The notes below the pieces were generated by a model. That model was not told the origin of the DNA. It was given only the letters and a program-made list of their open reading frames with translations, and did no database searches. The position numbers and the translations under genes were made by a program. A stretch of 64,000 nucleotides of DNA from an uncultured Erythrobacter sp. (GTDB lineage: Bacteria; Pseudomonadota; Alphaproteobacteria; Sphingomonadales; Sphingomonadaceae): the NCBI GenBank assembly GCA_947500645.1, contig CANMSD010000002.1, forward strand, positions 806,001 to 870,000, read 5' to 3'. Shown here one piece after another: positions 8,887 to 21,006 of the stretch (position 1 is the stretch's first letter; each line of letters begins with the position of its first letter).

Positions 8887-11082
8887 ATGAAGCTCGTCCC
8901 GAACCCATCTTTCGCGCTAGCCGCGGCCATTTCGCTGGTCGCCTTCCAACCGGCGAGCGCCACCACGCAAGAGGAATCGACTAACTTGACATCCGAGGCA
9001 AACCAAGCGGCACCGACCTCTCCGCCCGTTGCAGAAAAGCGCGAACACACTTTCACTCATCACGGGATCACCATTTCCGATCCCTATCACTGGCTAAAAG
9101 ACCAGTCCTATCCTACCGTGGATGACGAGGACGTGCTTGACTACGTGAAGGCGGAAAACGCCTGGTTCGAAGTGAAAATGGGTCCGCAAGAGGCGCTGAC
9201 CGAAGAGCTGTTTCAGGAGATGCGCGCGCGGATCAAGGAAGATGACAGCACCGTTCCGCAGAAGGATGGCGACTATCTGTATTGGTCGGAATTCGACGAA
9301 GGCGCGCAATATCGCAAACACTATCGCAAGTCTGTCGCCGGCGGCGATACGGCGGAAGCGCAACTGATCCTCGACGAAAATGAGCTGGCGGAAGGTTTCG
9401 AATATTTCCGCCTCGGCGCGATGTCAGTCAGCAATAATGGCCGCTATCTCGCCTATTCGACCGATACGAGCGGCGCGGAACGCTACACGGCTCGGATCAA
9501 GGACCTCGAAACCGGCGAATTGCTAGCTGACGAGATTCCCGAGACGCGCACCGGCCTGACCTGGGTCGCGAACGACACGGCGCTGGTTTACGGTATCGCC
9601 AACGAAAACTGGCGGACGCTGGATGCACGGCTGCACCGCATCGGCACGCCCGTGGCAGACGATGTCATTCTCTATAAAGAGGATGACGAGAGCTTCGGTG
9701 TTGGAACCGGCCTTTCCGCCCAAGAAGACTGGTTGGTCATCGCGACGGGCGACAATGAGACGAGCGAGGTGCGTCTTGTTCGCGCCGACGATCCGACTGG
9801 CGAGCAGATTCTGGTCAAGGCGCGCAAGAAAGGCGTCGAATATGCCGTCGATGTGCGCGAGGGCGAACTGTTCATCTGGACCAATGACCAGCACATCAAT
9901 TTCCGTCTGGCCAAGGCGACGATCGAGAACCCCGGCCAATGGGAAACCGTGATCGCCGGATCGGACGAGTTCTACCTCACCGATTTCGACCTCTTCAAAG
10001 ACTTCTTCGTCACCGAAGGGCGCCTCAATGGCTTGGATCAGGTCCAGCTGCGCAGCTATGATGCGCCAACCGAGGTCCGCCCGATTGCCTTTCCTGAGGC
10101 AAGCTACAATGCGGGCCTCTCAAACAATCCGGAATATGACGTTTCGAAGCTGCGACTGGCCTATGAAAGCATGGTCACGCCGGATTCTGTCTATGATTAC
10201 GATGTTGCCGGCGGCGCGCTCGAACTGCTCAAGCAGCAGGAAATCCCGAGCGGTTATGATGCATCGCTTTACACCACTGAGCGGGTGGAAATCGAAGCGC
10301 GGGATGGCACGATGGTGCCGGTCAGCATCGTGATGCGGAAGGATCGCGACCAAATCAACGGAGGGGCGGCTGGTCCGTTGCATCTCTACGCCTATGGCGC
10401 CTACGGTTACGCTGTTCCGCCTGGCTTCTCGACCACGCGGCTCAGCCTGGTCGATCGCGGCTTTGCCTACGCCATTGCGCATATTCGCGGCGGCGATGAT
10501 CTGGGGCGACGCTGGTACCTGCAGGGCAAGCTCAACGAGCGGACCAACACCTTCAACGACTTCGTCGATGTCGGACGCGGCCTGATTGCGAAAGGCTACA
10601 CGGCTGAAGGCAAGGTCACCGCAAGTGGCGGCTCGGCGGGCGGCGAACTGATGGGTGCAATAGTCAATCAGGACCCGTCGCAGTACGGCGCGGTGGTCGC
10701 TCATGTGCCGTTCGTCGATGTGCTCAACACCATGCTGGACGATAGCCTGCCGCTGACGCCGGGCGAATGGCAGGAATGGGGCAACCCGATCGAGAGCAAA
10801 GAAGCCTTTGCCTATATCCTGCACTACTCGCCCTATGATCAGGTGAAGGCGCAGGACTATCCGCCGCTGCTGGTTACCGCAGGCCTCAACGATCCCCGTG
10901 TCACCTATTGGGAGCCTGCCAAGTGGGTCGCCAAACTGCGTGACACTAAGACGGACGACAATGTGCTGTTGCTCAAGACCAATATGGGCGCAGGTCATGG
11001 CGGTAAGTCAGGCCGGTGGAACTCGCTCTATGAGACCGCGGAGGAGTTCGCCTTTATCCTGTGGCAGCTTAGCGGCGAATGA
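8887..11082 (+). CDS. Secreted S9A-family prolyl oligopeptidase / oligopeptidase B
   Basis: The precursor has 731 aa if started at the ATG at 8887, which gives a signal peptide (MKLVPNPSFALAAAISLVAF, cleaved near ASA) and an AAGGAT ribosome site. A GTG at 8836 would bury that signal peptide. A beta-propeller domain is followed by the alpha/beta-hydrolase domain with Ser583 in GGSAGGELMG, Asp669 in GLNDPRV and His704 in GAGHGGKSG, forming a complete catalytic triad. The GEWQEWGNP segment after the Ser is characteristic of oligopeptidase B relatives. E. coli oligopeptidase B is cytosolic, so export here is notable. The 3' end overlaps the opposite-strand gene by 14 nt. Confidence 0.93.
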   Translation: MKLVPNPSFALAAAISLVAFQPASATTQEESTNLTSEANQAAPTSPPVAEKREHTFTHHGITISDPYHWLKDQSYPTVDDEDVLDYVKAENAWFEVKMGPQEALTEELFQEMRARIKEDDSTVPQKDGDYLYWSEFDEGAQYRKHYRKSVAGGDTAEAQLILDENELAEGFEYFRLGAMSVSNNGRYLAYSTDTSGAERYTARIKDLETGELLADEIPETRTGLTWVANDTALVYGIANENWRTLDARLHRIGTPVADDVILYKEDDESFGVGTGLSAQEDWLVIATGDNETSEVRLVRADDPTGEQILVKARKKGVEYAVDVREGELFIWTNDQHINFRLAKATIENPGQWETVIAGSDEFYLTDFDLFKDFFVTEGRLNGLDQVQLRSYDAPTEVRPIAFPEASYNAGLSNNPEYDVSKLRLAYESMVTPDSVYDYDVAGGALELLKQQEIPSGYDASLYTTERVEIEARDGTMVPVSIVMRKDRDQINGGAAGPLHLYAYGAYGYAVPPGFSTTRLSLVDRGFAYAIAHIRGGDDLGRRWYLQGKLNERTNTFNDFVDVGRGLIAKGYTAEGKVTASGGSAGGELMGAIVNQDPSQYGAVVAHVPFVDVLNTMLDDSLPLTPGEWQEWGNPIESKEAFAYILHYSPYDQVKAQDYPPLLVTAGLNDPRVTYWEPAKWVAKLRDTKTDDNVLLLKTNMGAGHGGKSGRWNSLYETAEEFAFILWQLSGE

Positions 11083-12679
11083 CCATCGCATGATCATGTC
11101 TAAGGCCTGGTGCGCCCTCATCGAGTTCTGCTTCTAGTACTTCTACGATGTCGGCCATTTTGCGATTGATCCGCGCCAGGCGTGCATAGAATTCCGGTCG
11201 AGCGAGGTAGAGACCAAACCCGGCGATTGAGCGATGGTAGATCGGGGTCGCTCGCGGCAGATCGCGCTCGTGCGGCAAGGTTGCCATGTCCCATTGGAGT
11301 GCGATCTTGCGGCTGTTGAAGATGCGCTCAAGCCGTTCCGCTTCGCGGGCGAGGTCAGCGTCGGTGAAGGCTTCCAGCAGGCTTACGGCTTCGACCAGCC
11401 CGTTCATGCTGGCCGCGTCGTAGGCGCGCTCGATCCAGTCGAGCGCATCTTTCAGGCGGGCAGGATCAGCACTGCCTTGCTCGGCGCAAAGGGCCTTCTG
11501 AAACGGCTTTAGGTGCAGCGGCAAAAAGTTGAATTCGTGCAGTTCATTCCAGAACGCGTCCTGTCGTTCGCGATAGGAGACTGCCTCGAGCCTTTTCTCT
11601 TCGGCCCAGCCCTCAAAATGCTCAATAATCTCTTCAATATGCGTCGTATCCGCCGTGCCGCCCGTGCTCGGACGGGGTTCGATCAGCGCGTGGTCAGCGA
11701 TGTTTGGGGACGGACTGTCAATTGTCACGGGAATACCAGGCTTTCGCGGAAAGCCGAAATGCCACTCGCTCTTGCCCCCGAAGATGGCGGTCCAATGAAA
11801 GGCAATGAACAATGGTATTCGAGATACAAGCCGCGCCTCTCCGAAACGTAGGCGGTGAGTTCTCCCATCTACCCGTGCGCGATACTCCTGCAGGCCGATG
11901 ACTGACCATAGAAATGATCGGCAAGGGCCTTTCGAAAGGAAGATCGAGTCCTCCGGCGGCTTCGCACAAGCTTGTTTCAGGGTCGCCCAATCACTGGATC
12001 GCCACAACCGCCAGGCGGACGGCAGTTTCCCGCCCGCTGCGTGTTCTATTCGATCGGCATCCTCAAGCGAAATCCGATGGATAAGCCAGCCGTCTTTTCC
12101 GCGGAGAGGTCTGGCCCAGATGCGGGCCGCATTGATCTGAGCGAGGTTGAATTCAGGTTGGTGAACACGCCATCTGAGGGCAATTGTGGCCTGCCCTGGA
12201 TCGATAGGTTGAAAAGCAGCATTTTCGGCTTTGATCCGCGCCAGGCGACGGGGCCCGTACCAGAGTTGAAATACAAAGAAACCGAGGTAGGTGACCGGGA
12301 GCGCAAGAAAGCTGGGCGGCAGCGATCCCGAGATAACTTCGATCGCCGCAAGCACAGGTATGGCCAAGCCTAGCAGGCCTTGAATCAAGGGCGCACGGAA
12401 GACCATCATTGCCCATGCAACAATAGGTACCGACATTAGCACGCCGATTGCGGCAAAAAGAGGTATTGGTCGAAGCCACAGATGCGCGGCACTGGCCGCT
12501 GTCTGTGCCTGCACTACCAACCAGCCGAACCAAATAAACAGCGCCAATATGGCGATGGGGAATAGCAGTGTATGATACGGTAGCGCTAACGTGCCAATCG
12601 GGAACACCCATCGGAAGCCAAGCGCACGAAAGATCCTGCCCGCTAGGCTATGCCGCTGCTTTGGCTGAGCTTTTCTCAT
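11069..12679 (-). CDS. Uncharacterised membrane protein, 536 aa
   Basis: I do not recognise the family. The N-terminal third is hydrophobic with about four membrane helices (roughly residues 37-58, 68-90, 95-117 and 118-138). It is followed by a basic boundary (YGPRRLARIKAE) and a soluble region of nearly 400 residues rich in Trp, Arg and Glu. The C-terminal 100 residues look helical (ADLAREAERLERIF). No catalytic motif stands out. The gene ends inside the 3' end of the convergent peptidase gene (14-nt overlap), and the region between them has no terminator. A conserved soluble domain in the cytoplasm attached to a four-helix anchor is my best description. Confidence 0.8.
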   Translation of the reverse strand: MRKAQPKQRHSLAGRIFRALGFRWVFPIGTLALPYHTLLFPIAILALFIWFGWLVVQAQTAASAAHLWLRPIPLFAAIGVLMSVPIVAWAMMVFRAPLIQGLLGLAIPVLAAIEVISGSLPPSFLALPVTYLGFFVFQLWYGPRRLARIKAENAAFQPIDPGQATIALRWRVHQPEFNLAQINAARIWARPLRGKDGWLIHRISLEDADRIEHAAGGKLPSAWRLWRSSDWATLKQACAKPPEDSIFLSKGPCRSFLWSVIGLQEYRARVDGRTHRLRFGEARLVSRIPLFIAFHWTAIFGGKSEWHFGFPRKPGIPVTIDSPSPNIADHALIEPRPSTGGTADTTHIEEIIEHFEGWAEEKRLEAVSYRERQDAFWNELHEFNFLPLHLKPFQKALCAEQGSADPARLKDALDWIERAYDAASMNGLVEAVSLLEAFTDADLAREAERLERIFNSRKIALQWDMATLPHERDLPRATPIYHRSIAGFGLYLARPEFYARLARINRKMADIVEVLEAELDEGAPGLRHDHAMVIRR

Positions 12680-12756
12680 TGCCGAGGTCTAGCACATAGT
12701 CGCTGAAGATTGGTTACTCTCGACGCAGAAGCCTACCTGCGGTTAGAGGGTGGCTA

Positions 12757-16162
<3,406 letters not shown>

Positions 16163-16254
16163 AGGCCGAGTCAGTATCGGGAAACACCTTAGAGCTGGTT
16201 AAAATTCTGTAAGAAAATCCGACAATTCACTGACTTGGCGCGAGTACAATCGGA

Positions 16255-16290
16255 CACCCACACGCATGTGGGTGATCAGGCGGCCTGATC
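16255..16290. repeat. Two adjacent perfect inverted repeats
   Basis: First hairpin: CACCCACA (16255-16262), loop CGCA, TGTGGGTG (16267-16274). Second: GATCAGG (16274-16280), loop CGG, CCTGATC (16284-16290). The two share base 16274. No T-run follows. They could be transcribed as a tandem stem-loop in the porin leader or form a protein-binding site; neither is shown. Confidence 0.75.
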
Positions 16291-16495
16291 GGGTTGTCAG
16301 TGTTGAGCCGCAACTCAGCCACGCTCCGCCCTCTTTGTGTCGGAAAATTGCGCCGGAGCAGCTAAGCAGTTTTGAGTTTGAGCAAAAGCGGCGGCGCTGG
16401 AGATATGACGTCTCGACTGAAAAACAACTTAATAACAACACTCTAGTTCCATTTCGGAATTGCTGGCCAGCGCAGTGGAAAACTTGTTGTGCCGA

Positions 16496-16524
16496 TTGTC
16501 ACCAATCCGTCGCATACCGGTCAT
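16496..16524 (+). promoter_or_regulatory. PhoB box upstream of the porin gene
   Basis: Three 7-bp direct repeats spaced by 11 bp: TTGTCAC (16496), CCGTCGC (16507) and CGGTCAT (16518). The PhoB consensus is CTGTCAT repeated every 11 bp; the units match at 5, 4 and 6 of 7 positions. The box ends 37 nt before the ATG, the right distance for it to replace a -35 element. The middle unit is weak. Confidence 0.65.
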
Positions 16525-16561
16525 AGGGGCGTCGCGAAGTTGCAAAAAATGGCGGAGTCTC

Positions 16562-17935
16562 ATGAGCCGAAACGTTTCTCTTTTTGCGCTAGCTAGCGCT
16601 TTGGTATTCGCAAGCCCTGCCGCCGCGCAGGATGACCAGTCGCAAGCTGATTTGCGCGAAGAACTGGCGCAAATGCGCGCCAACATGGCGGCGATGGCTG
16701 CACGTATTGACCAGCTTGAAGGCGAGCTGGAAAGCGTCGAGCAAGAGGCCACCGCTGCGCGTGCTGAAGCACAGTCTGCTGGCACGGCGATTGCCGCTGT
16801 CGAAGAGGCGCAGGACAATACGAAGATCACCTTCAAGGGTACTCCTGAGATCAAGGGTGAGAACGGCTGGAGCTTCAAGCCGCGTGGCCGACTGCAGTAT
16901 GATGCTGGCGTCGTGAATGCGCCGGATTCGACCGGTCGCGAAGACGGCTTTGGCAACGACGTACGCCGCGCGCGCCTGGGCATTTCGGGCGATATGCCTG
17001 GCGGCTTTGGCTACAAGTTCGAAGTCGACGTCGCGAATAGCGACTTGACCGTCACCGATGCGATCATCTCGTATGAAACCGGTGACGTTGACGTTCAGGT
17101 CGGCCAGTTCAACAATTTTCAGGGCCTCGCTGAGCTGACCAGCAGCCTGCACACCTCTTTCATTGAGCGCGCGGCTTTCACCGATGCCTTCAACTTCATC
17201 CGGCGCGTTGGTGTTGGCGTGACCTATGGCAAGGGTGACGTGCTGCTTCAGGGCGGCGTCTTTACCGACAATATGGACCGCCTCTCCAACCAGAACTGGA
17301 GCGTCGACGGGCGGGCTGTCTACATGCCGAAGCTTGGCGATGCGCAGCTACACCTCGGTGGTTCGCTGCATCACCGCTCTTACGAAGATGGCAGCACGGT
17401 TCGCTATCGCCAGCGTCCGTTGGTTGGCTTCACCAGCGAGCGCTTTATCAACACCGGCAATCTCGATGCCGAAAGCGAGACCGGCTTCGGTCTTGAAAGC
17501 GCGATCATTTCCGGACGTTGGCATGCTGTTGCCGAAGGCTATTGGCAGAACCTTGAGATGCCGGTCGGTATGGACGATCCGAGCTTCTTCGGTGGTTATG
17601 CTGAAGTCGGATATTTCCTGACCCAGGGCGATACGCGCGGCTATAAGGGCGGCAAGTTCGACCGCACCAAGCCTGCCAATCCGGTTGGCGAAGGTGGTAT
17701 GGGTTCGCTGCAGCTCAACCTGCGCTACGATCACCTCGATCTCAATGACGGTGCGGTCATTGGCGGCACGCAGGATGGCTATTTCGTCTCGCTGGTGTGG
17801 AAGCCGACCGATTACACCATGCTGCTCGCCAATTATGGCCGTCTGCAGTACAATGATGCGGTCTTCCCGGCCGCTGGTGGCGACACGTCCTACGGCGTCG
17901 ATTCATTCGGCGTCCGCGCACAAATCGACTTTTGA
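16562..17935 (+). CDS. OprO/OprP-type phosphate porin
   Basis: The precursor has 457 aa, starting at the ATG at 16562 (GGCGGAG ribosome site). Starting there exposes a clean signal peptide (MSRNVSLFALASALVFASPAAA). A coiled-coil segment at about 25-85 is followed by an aromatic-rich beta-barrel (FKPRGRLQYDAG, DVRRARLGISGD, YKFEVDVANSDL) ending in an aromatic residue (RAQIDF), as usual for outer-membrane proteins. These features match the phosphate/polyphosphate-selective porin family, which forms trimeric channels under phosphate limitation. The upstream PhoB-like repeats and the downstream pstS support that role; direct anion selectivity is not shown by sequence. Confidence 0.9.
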   Translation: MSRNVSLFALASALVFASPAAAQDDQSQADLREELAQMRANMAAMAARIDQLEGELESVEQEATAARAEAQSAGTAIAAVEEAQDNTKITFKGTPEIKGENGWSFKPRGRLQYDAGVVNAPDSTGREDGFGNDVRRARLGISGDMPGGFGYKFEVDVANSDLTVTDAIISYETGDVDVQVGQFNNFQGLAELTSSLHTSFIERAAFTDAFNFIRRVGVGVTYGKGDVLLQGGVFTDNMDRLSNQNWSVDGRAVYMPKLGDAQLHLGGSLHHRSYEDGSTVRYRQRPLVGFTSERFINTGNLDAESETGFGLESAIISGRWHAVAEGYWQNLEMPVGMDDPSFFGGYAEVGYFLTQGDTRGYKGGKFDRTKPANPVGEGGMGSLQLNLRYDHLDLNDGAVIGGTQDGYFVSLVWKPTDYTMLLANYGRLQYNDAVFPAAGGDTSYGVDSFGVRAQIDF

Positions 17936-17963
17936 TGTCTTACCTGCCGGCGGAATAGCAAGC

Positions 17964-17981
17964 TTGTCATAGGCCTGTCAC
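17964..17981 (+). promoter_or_regulatory. PhoB box upstream of pstS
   Basis: TTGTCAT (17964-17970) and CTGTCAC (17975-17981) are separated by 4 bp, giving the 11-bp periodicity of the PhoB consensus (CTGTCAT twice). Each half matches 6 of 7 positions. It lies in the porin-pstS gap, 48 nt before the pstS ATG, suggesting that pstS has its own phosphate-starvation promoter. Confidence 0.8.
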
Positions 17982-18029
17982 ACCGCCGGAATAACCCGCG
18001 TTCAAATTCTCCGATCAAGGATCATTTTG

Positions 18030-19091
18030 ATGAAACTGACAAAGACAATTGCATTCACCCTGATGGCCTCAGTCGCTGTTGCCGGTTGTGGCGAAGGCGC
18101 CGGTGGCGGCGGTTCGCGCGATTCCATCCGCGCTGTTGGCTCTTCGACGGTCTATCCGTTTGCCAAGCAGGTGGCGGAAAGCTTTGCTCGCTCGAACCCC
18201 GATTTCAAATCGCCGCTGATCGAATCGACCGGCTCGGGTGGCGGCCTCAAGCTGTTTTGCTCGGGCGAAGGTCCCGACACTCCGGATATGGCCAACGCCT
18301 CTCGCCGGATCAAAGCCAGCGAATTTGACACATGTGTTTCCAATGGCGTGACCGACATTATCGAACTGCAGGTCGGCCTTGACGGGATCGCCTTTGCCGC
18401 TGCGCAAAACGGCATCAGCCTGAACCTCTCGCCAAGGATCGTCTACGAAGCGCTGGCAAAGAGCCCCTATGGCGGCGAGCAGACCAACACGACCTGGGCC
18501 GATGTTGATCCATCGCTGCCGGCTGAGCCGATCCTGGTTTACGGTCCGCCATCCACCTCCGGCACGCGAGACGCGCTGAAGGAACTGGTTCTGGAAGCGG
18601 GCTGCAAGACAAATCCGGAGATGTCGGCGCTCAAGGAAGAAGACGAAGATCGCTACGACCAAGTCTGCACTGAAGTGCGCTCTGACGGCGCCTATGTCGA
18701 CCAGAGCGAGCAGGACAATCTGATCGTTCAGAAGATCGAAAACGATCCTGGCGCGGTTGGCGTGTTCGGTTTCTCTTACCTCGATGAGAATGCCGACAAG
18801 GTGAAGGGCCTGCCGATGAACGGTGTCGACCCTACCTATGACAACATTGCGAGCTTCGCATATCCCGGCGCCCGCCCGCTGTACGTCTATGTGAAGAAGA
18901 ACCACATGCGCGCGATCCCGGGCCTCGACCTTTACCTGCAGGAGTGGGTAAAGAACTGGGCACCTGGTGGTTCGCTTGCCGATATCGGCTTGGTCTCTTC
19001 GCCAGCGGATGAATTGGCCGCGAATGCCGCCAAGGTGAACGATCAGATCACCCTGACCAAGGCGGATTTGGAAGCACCTGCGGCTGAGTAA
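18030..19091 (+). CDS. pstS: PstS-like phosphate-binding lipoprotein
   Basis: The protein has 353 aa. The ATG at 18030 (AAGGA ribosome site) gives a lipoprotein signal ending in VAGC with Cys20. The mature protein starts with the PstS signature AVGSSTVYPFAKQVAESF, then ESTGSGGGLKLF and a GPPSTSGTRDALKE anion-binding segment. It would deliver phosphate to a PstCAB importer, but no pstC, pstA, pstB or phoU follows; the next genes are unrelated. It lies 94 nt after the porin gene with its own PhoB box. Cysteines at several places (LFCSGEG, FDTCVSNG, EAGCKTN, DQVCTEV) may form disulfides. Confidence 0.9.
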   Translation: MKLTKTIAFTLMASVAVAGCGEGAGGGGSRDSIRAVGSSTVYPFAKQVAESFARSNPDFKSPLIESTGSGGGLKLFCSGEGPDTPDMANASRRIKASEFDTCVSNGVTDIIELQVGLDGIAFAAAQNGISLNLSPRIVYEALAKSPYGGEQTNTTWADVDPSLPAEPILVYGPPSTSGTRDALKELVLEAGCKTNPEMSALKEEDEDRYDQVCTEVRSDGAYVDQSEQDNLIVQKIENDPGAVGVFGFSYLDENADKVKGLPMNGVDPTYDNIASFAYPGARPLYVYVKKNHMRAIPGLDLYLQEWVKNWAPGGSLADIGLVSSPADELAANAAKVNDQITLTKADLEAPAAE

Positions 19092-19190
19092 CTCGGCGAA
19101 GCGGTAGCTTCCGACATCGCGGGCTTGGACCCGCACATATAACAAGCGCGGCGGGCACCAGGTGTCCGCCGTTTGCTTTTCTGGACGGAG

Positions 19191-20372
19191 ATGTCTGGCT
19201 CAATTGCAATTCCTGATCCGCCCACTACGCTCGCCTGCATGAGCGAACGCAAACTGAGGGCGTGGCAAGACGCGGGTCTTGTCGATGAAGCGACTGTTGC
19301 GCGCATCCTGGCCTATGAGGAAACCCAGTCTCGTCCGCTCGCGTTATGGGCGGCGATGGGTATTGGCGCCTTGGCTATCGGTCTAGGCTTGATCTCCATA
19401 ATCGCTGCCAATTGGGAAGATGTGCCCGGCACGGTTCGACTGGCCATTCATTTGGCCCTGCTGATTACGGCGGGGGGCTTCATCGCCAGGCAGGCTCAGC
19501 TTGAGCACAACCCCCATGGCTGGATGCTGGAAGGCGCACTGTTCGTATTTGCCGCGTTGGGCCTGACCTTCTTCGGTCATTTGGGACAAGTCTATCAGAC
19601 AGGCTCGCCGCTCTGGAAGCCGCTTGCAGCCTGGTTGGTTTTGTTTGCTCCCGTACTGCTTGTGCGAGGACAGAGCTGGTTGATCGCAGCCGCACTGTTT
19701 GGAGCGTTTTCCTACATGTGTTGGGACTACACCTACAATCTCGACTTGGCCGGCAGCGCATCGAATGAGTGGATGGCGTTCATTACGGCAGTGCCGGTTT
19801 TGCTGGCGGTGTTGGCTGCTTGGATGCGCCGCCGAGACACACGCGAGGTGTTCTGGAAACGCCTCGAGCAATTGGCTCTAACTTACGCGGCGGCCGGGGC
19901 CCTATTGGTAGCAATCTTCGCTGGCATTGAACCATTTCATCGCGAGCCTGATTTCCTGAGTATGCCGCAACAATTTATCCGAGCTGGAGTGGCCGGGGCG
20001 GCGGGTGTCGGTGTGGCCATGCTGCGCGGCAATACGTCGGGCCGAATGACTGGTGCGATACTCCTAGGCGCAGGGCTGGTCTTCCCGGCCTCCTATTTGG
20101 TTTCCGGCAGTGAGTTCATGGCTGGCGCGGTATTTATGGCTTTCTCGGTCGGGATAGCGGCGGCTGCTCTGAAGGCAGGTTGGCGCGGTGTCTTCCAGGC
20201 CGCGATTGCGATCATCGCGCTGCGCCTGATCATTCTTAGCTTCGAACTAGCCAGCGATCTTTTGACCAGCGGATTCGGCCTGATCATTGCTGGCTTGCTG
20301 ATATTGGGAGTGGCTTGGGTCGCGGTTAGAATCTCGCGCGAGTACGCGCCTCCAGCGGAGAGCGATGTATGA
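19191..20372 (+). CDS. DUF2157 multi-spanning membrane protein
   Basis: About 393 aa from the ATG at 19191, where GGA lies 5 nt upstream; an alternative ATG at 19239 starts MSERKLRAWQDAG, closer to the usual domain start, but lacks a ribosome site. The N-terminal soluble helix pair (LRAWQDAGLVDEATVARILAYE) followed by about ten membrane helices is the DUF2157 pattern. Function is unknown in the family. Its stop overlaps the start of the GDYXXLXY gene by 4 nt; these two domains are repeatedly found as neighbours, which suggests a membrane complex. Confidence 0.88.
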   Translation: MSGSIAIPDPPTTLACMSERKLRAWQDAGLVDEATVARILAYEETQSRPLALWAAMGIGALAIGLGLISIIAANWEDVPGTVRLAIHLALLITAGGFIARQAQLEHNPHGWMLEGALFVFAALGLTFFGHLGQVYQTGSPLWKPLAAWLVLFAPVLLVRGQSWLIAAALFGAFSYMCWDYTYNLDLAGSASNEWMAFITAVPVLLAVLAAWMRRRDTREVFWKRLEQLALTYAAAGALLVAIFAGIEPFHREPDFLSMPQQFIRAGVAGAAGVGVAMLRGNTSGRMTGAILLGAGLVFPASYLVSGSEFMAGAVFMAFSVGIAAAALKAGWRGVFQAAIAIIALRLIILSFELASDLLTSGFGLIIAGLLILGVAWVAVRISREYAPPAESDV

Positions 20373-20935
20373 AACGCTGGATCAATCTTGCCGTTGTCGC
20401 ATTGCCGCTTGTCGGGCTCACAGGACTATGGTTCCAAAGCGATTATGCCAGCCGCCAGGGTACGGACTGGGAAGTTCCTATCCAAGGGTATGATCCACGT
20501 GATCTGCTGCGCGGACATTACATTCAGTTCACCTATGACTGGCCGGGTCAGGACAATTTGAACCTGCGTCATACAACGGCCTTTTGCCTCGTTGGGGCTG
20601 CCCCGGTGGTCGAACGCATAGAACCGCTGGAAAGTGGACGCCACTGCGCCAACCCAATCGAACGAGACACTTCCGACGTTTATGGCCGATCCGGCTTGCA
20701 GCGTGGCCGACTCTATGTACCTCAGACCCGCGCCGCCGAATTGGAGTACAAGCTCCGCGACCGAGATCAACGCGGCATTGTTACAATCCGAGTGCGCAAG
20801 GATGGTTCGTTTCGCCCTCTATCGATCCGCTTCCGTAACCTGACTGCCGAAGAAGCGGCTGAAAGGGCTCAGCCAGCGGAACTCGAACCCAGCGCACCGG
20901 CAGTCATGATCGACCAGGAAACGCTCGAGAACTGA
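20369..20935 (+). CDS. GDYXXLXY-domain membrane-anchored protein
   Basis: The protein has 188 aa with an N-terminal hydrophobic anchor (about 5-22) and an extracytoplasmic domain. The family motif appears as RGHYIQFTYDW, with His in place of Asp in GDY. Further on, RAAELEYKLRDRDQRGIVTIRV matches the second half of the domain. It follows DUF2157 with a 4-nt overlap, so it is translated with it. The role is unknown. The convergent ftsK gene ends 71 nt downstream with no clear terminator between. Confidence 0.87.
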   Translation: MKRWINLAVVALPLVGLTGLWFQSDYASRQGTDWEVPIQGYDPRDLLRGHYIQFTYDWPGQDNLNLRHTTAFCLVGAAPVVERIEPLESGRHCANPIERDTSDVYGRSGLQRGRLYVPQTRAAELEYKLRDRDQRGIVTIRVRKDGSFRPLSIRFRNLTAEEAAERAQPAELEPSAPAVMIDQETLEN

Positions 20936-21006
20936 GACTGGGCAGAGCCGGAGTTGATCCGGGCGCGATAACGTTCGCACCTCGCATGCTCCACGCTAGC
21001 CACCGA

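Larger units (their letters stand above)
16163..16561. other. 399-bp intergenic region with paired hairpins and PhoB repeats
   Basis: This gap separates the leftward diguanylate cyclase from the rightward porin, so it carries both promoters. It contains two adjacent perfect inverted repeats at 16255-16290, a possible 13-codon reading frame at 16405-16446 preceded by GGAG, and three 11-bp-spaced PhoB-like repeats at 16496-16524 (listed separately). The middle part is AT-richer than the flanking genes. I see no convincing conserved protein or RNA gene. Confidence 0.7.
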
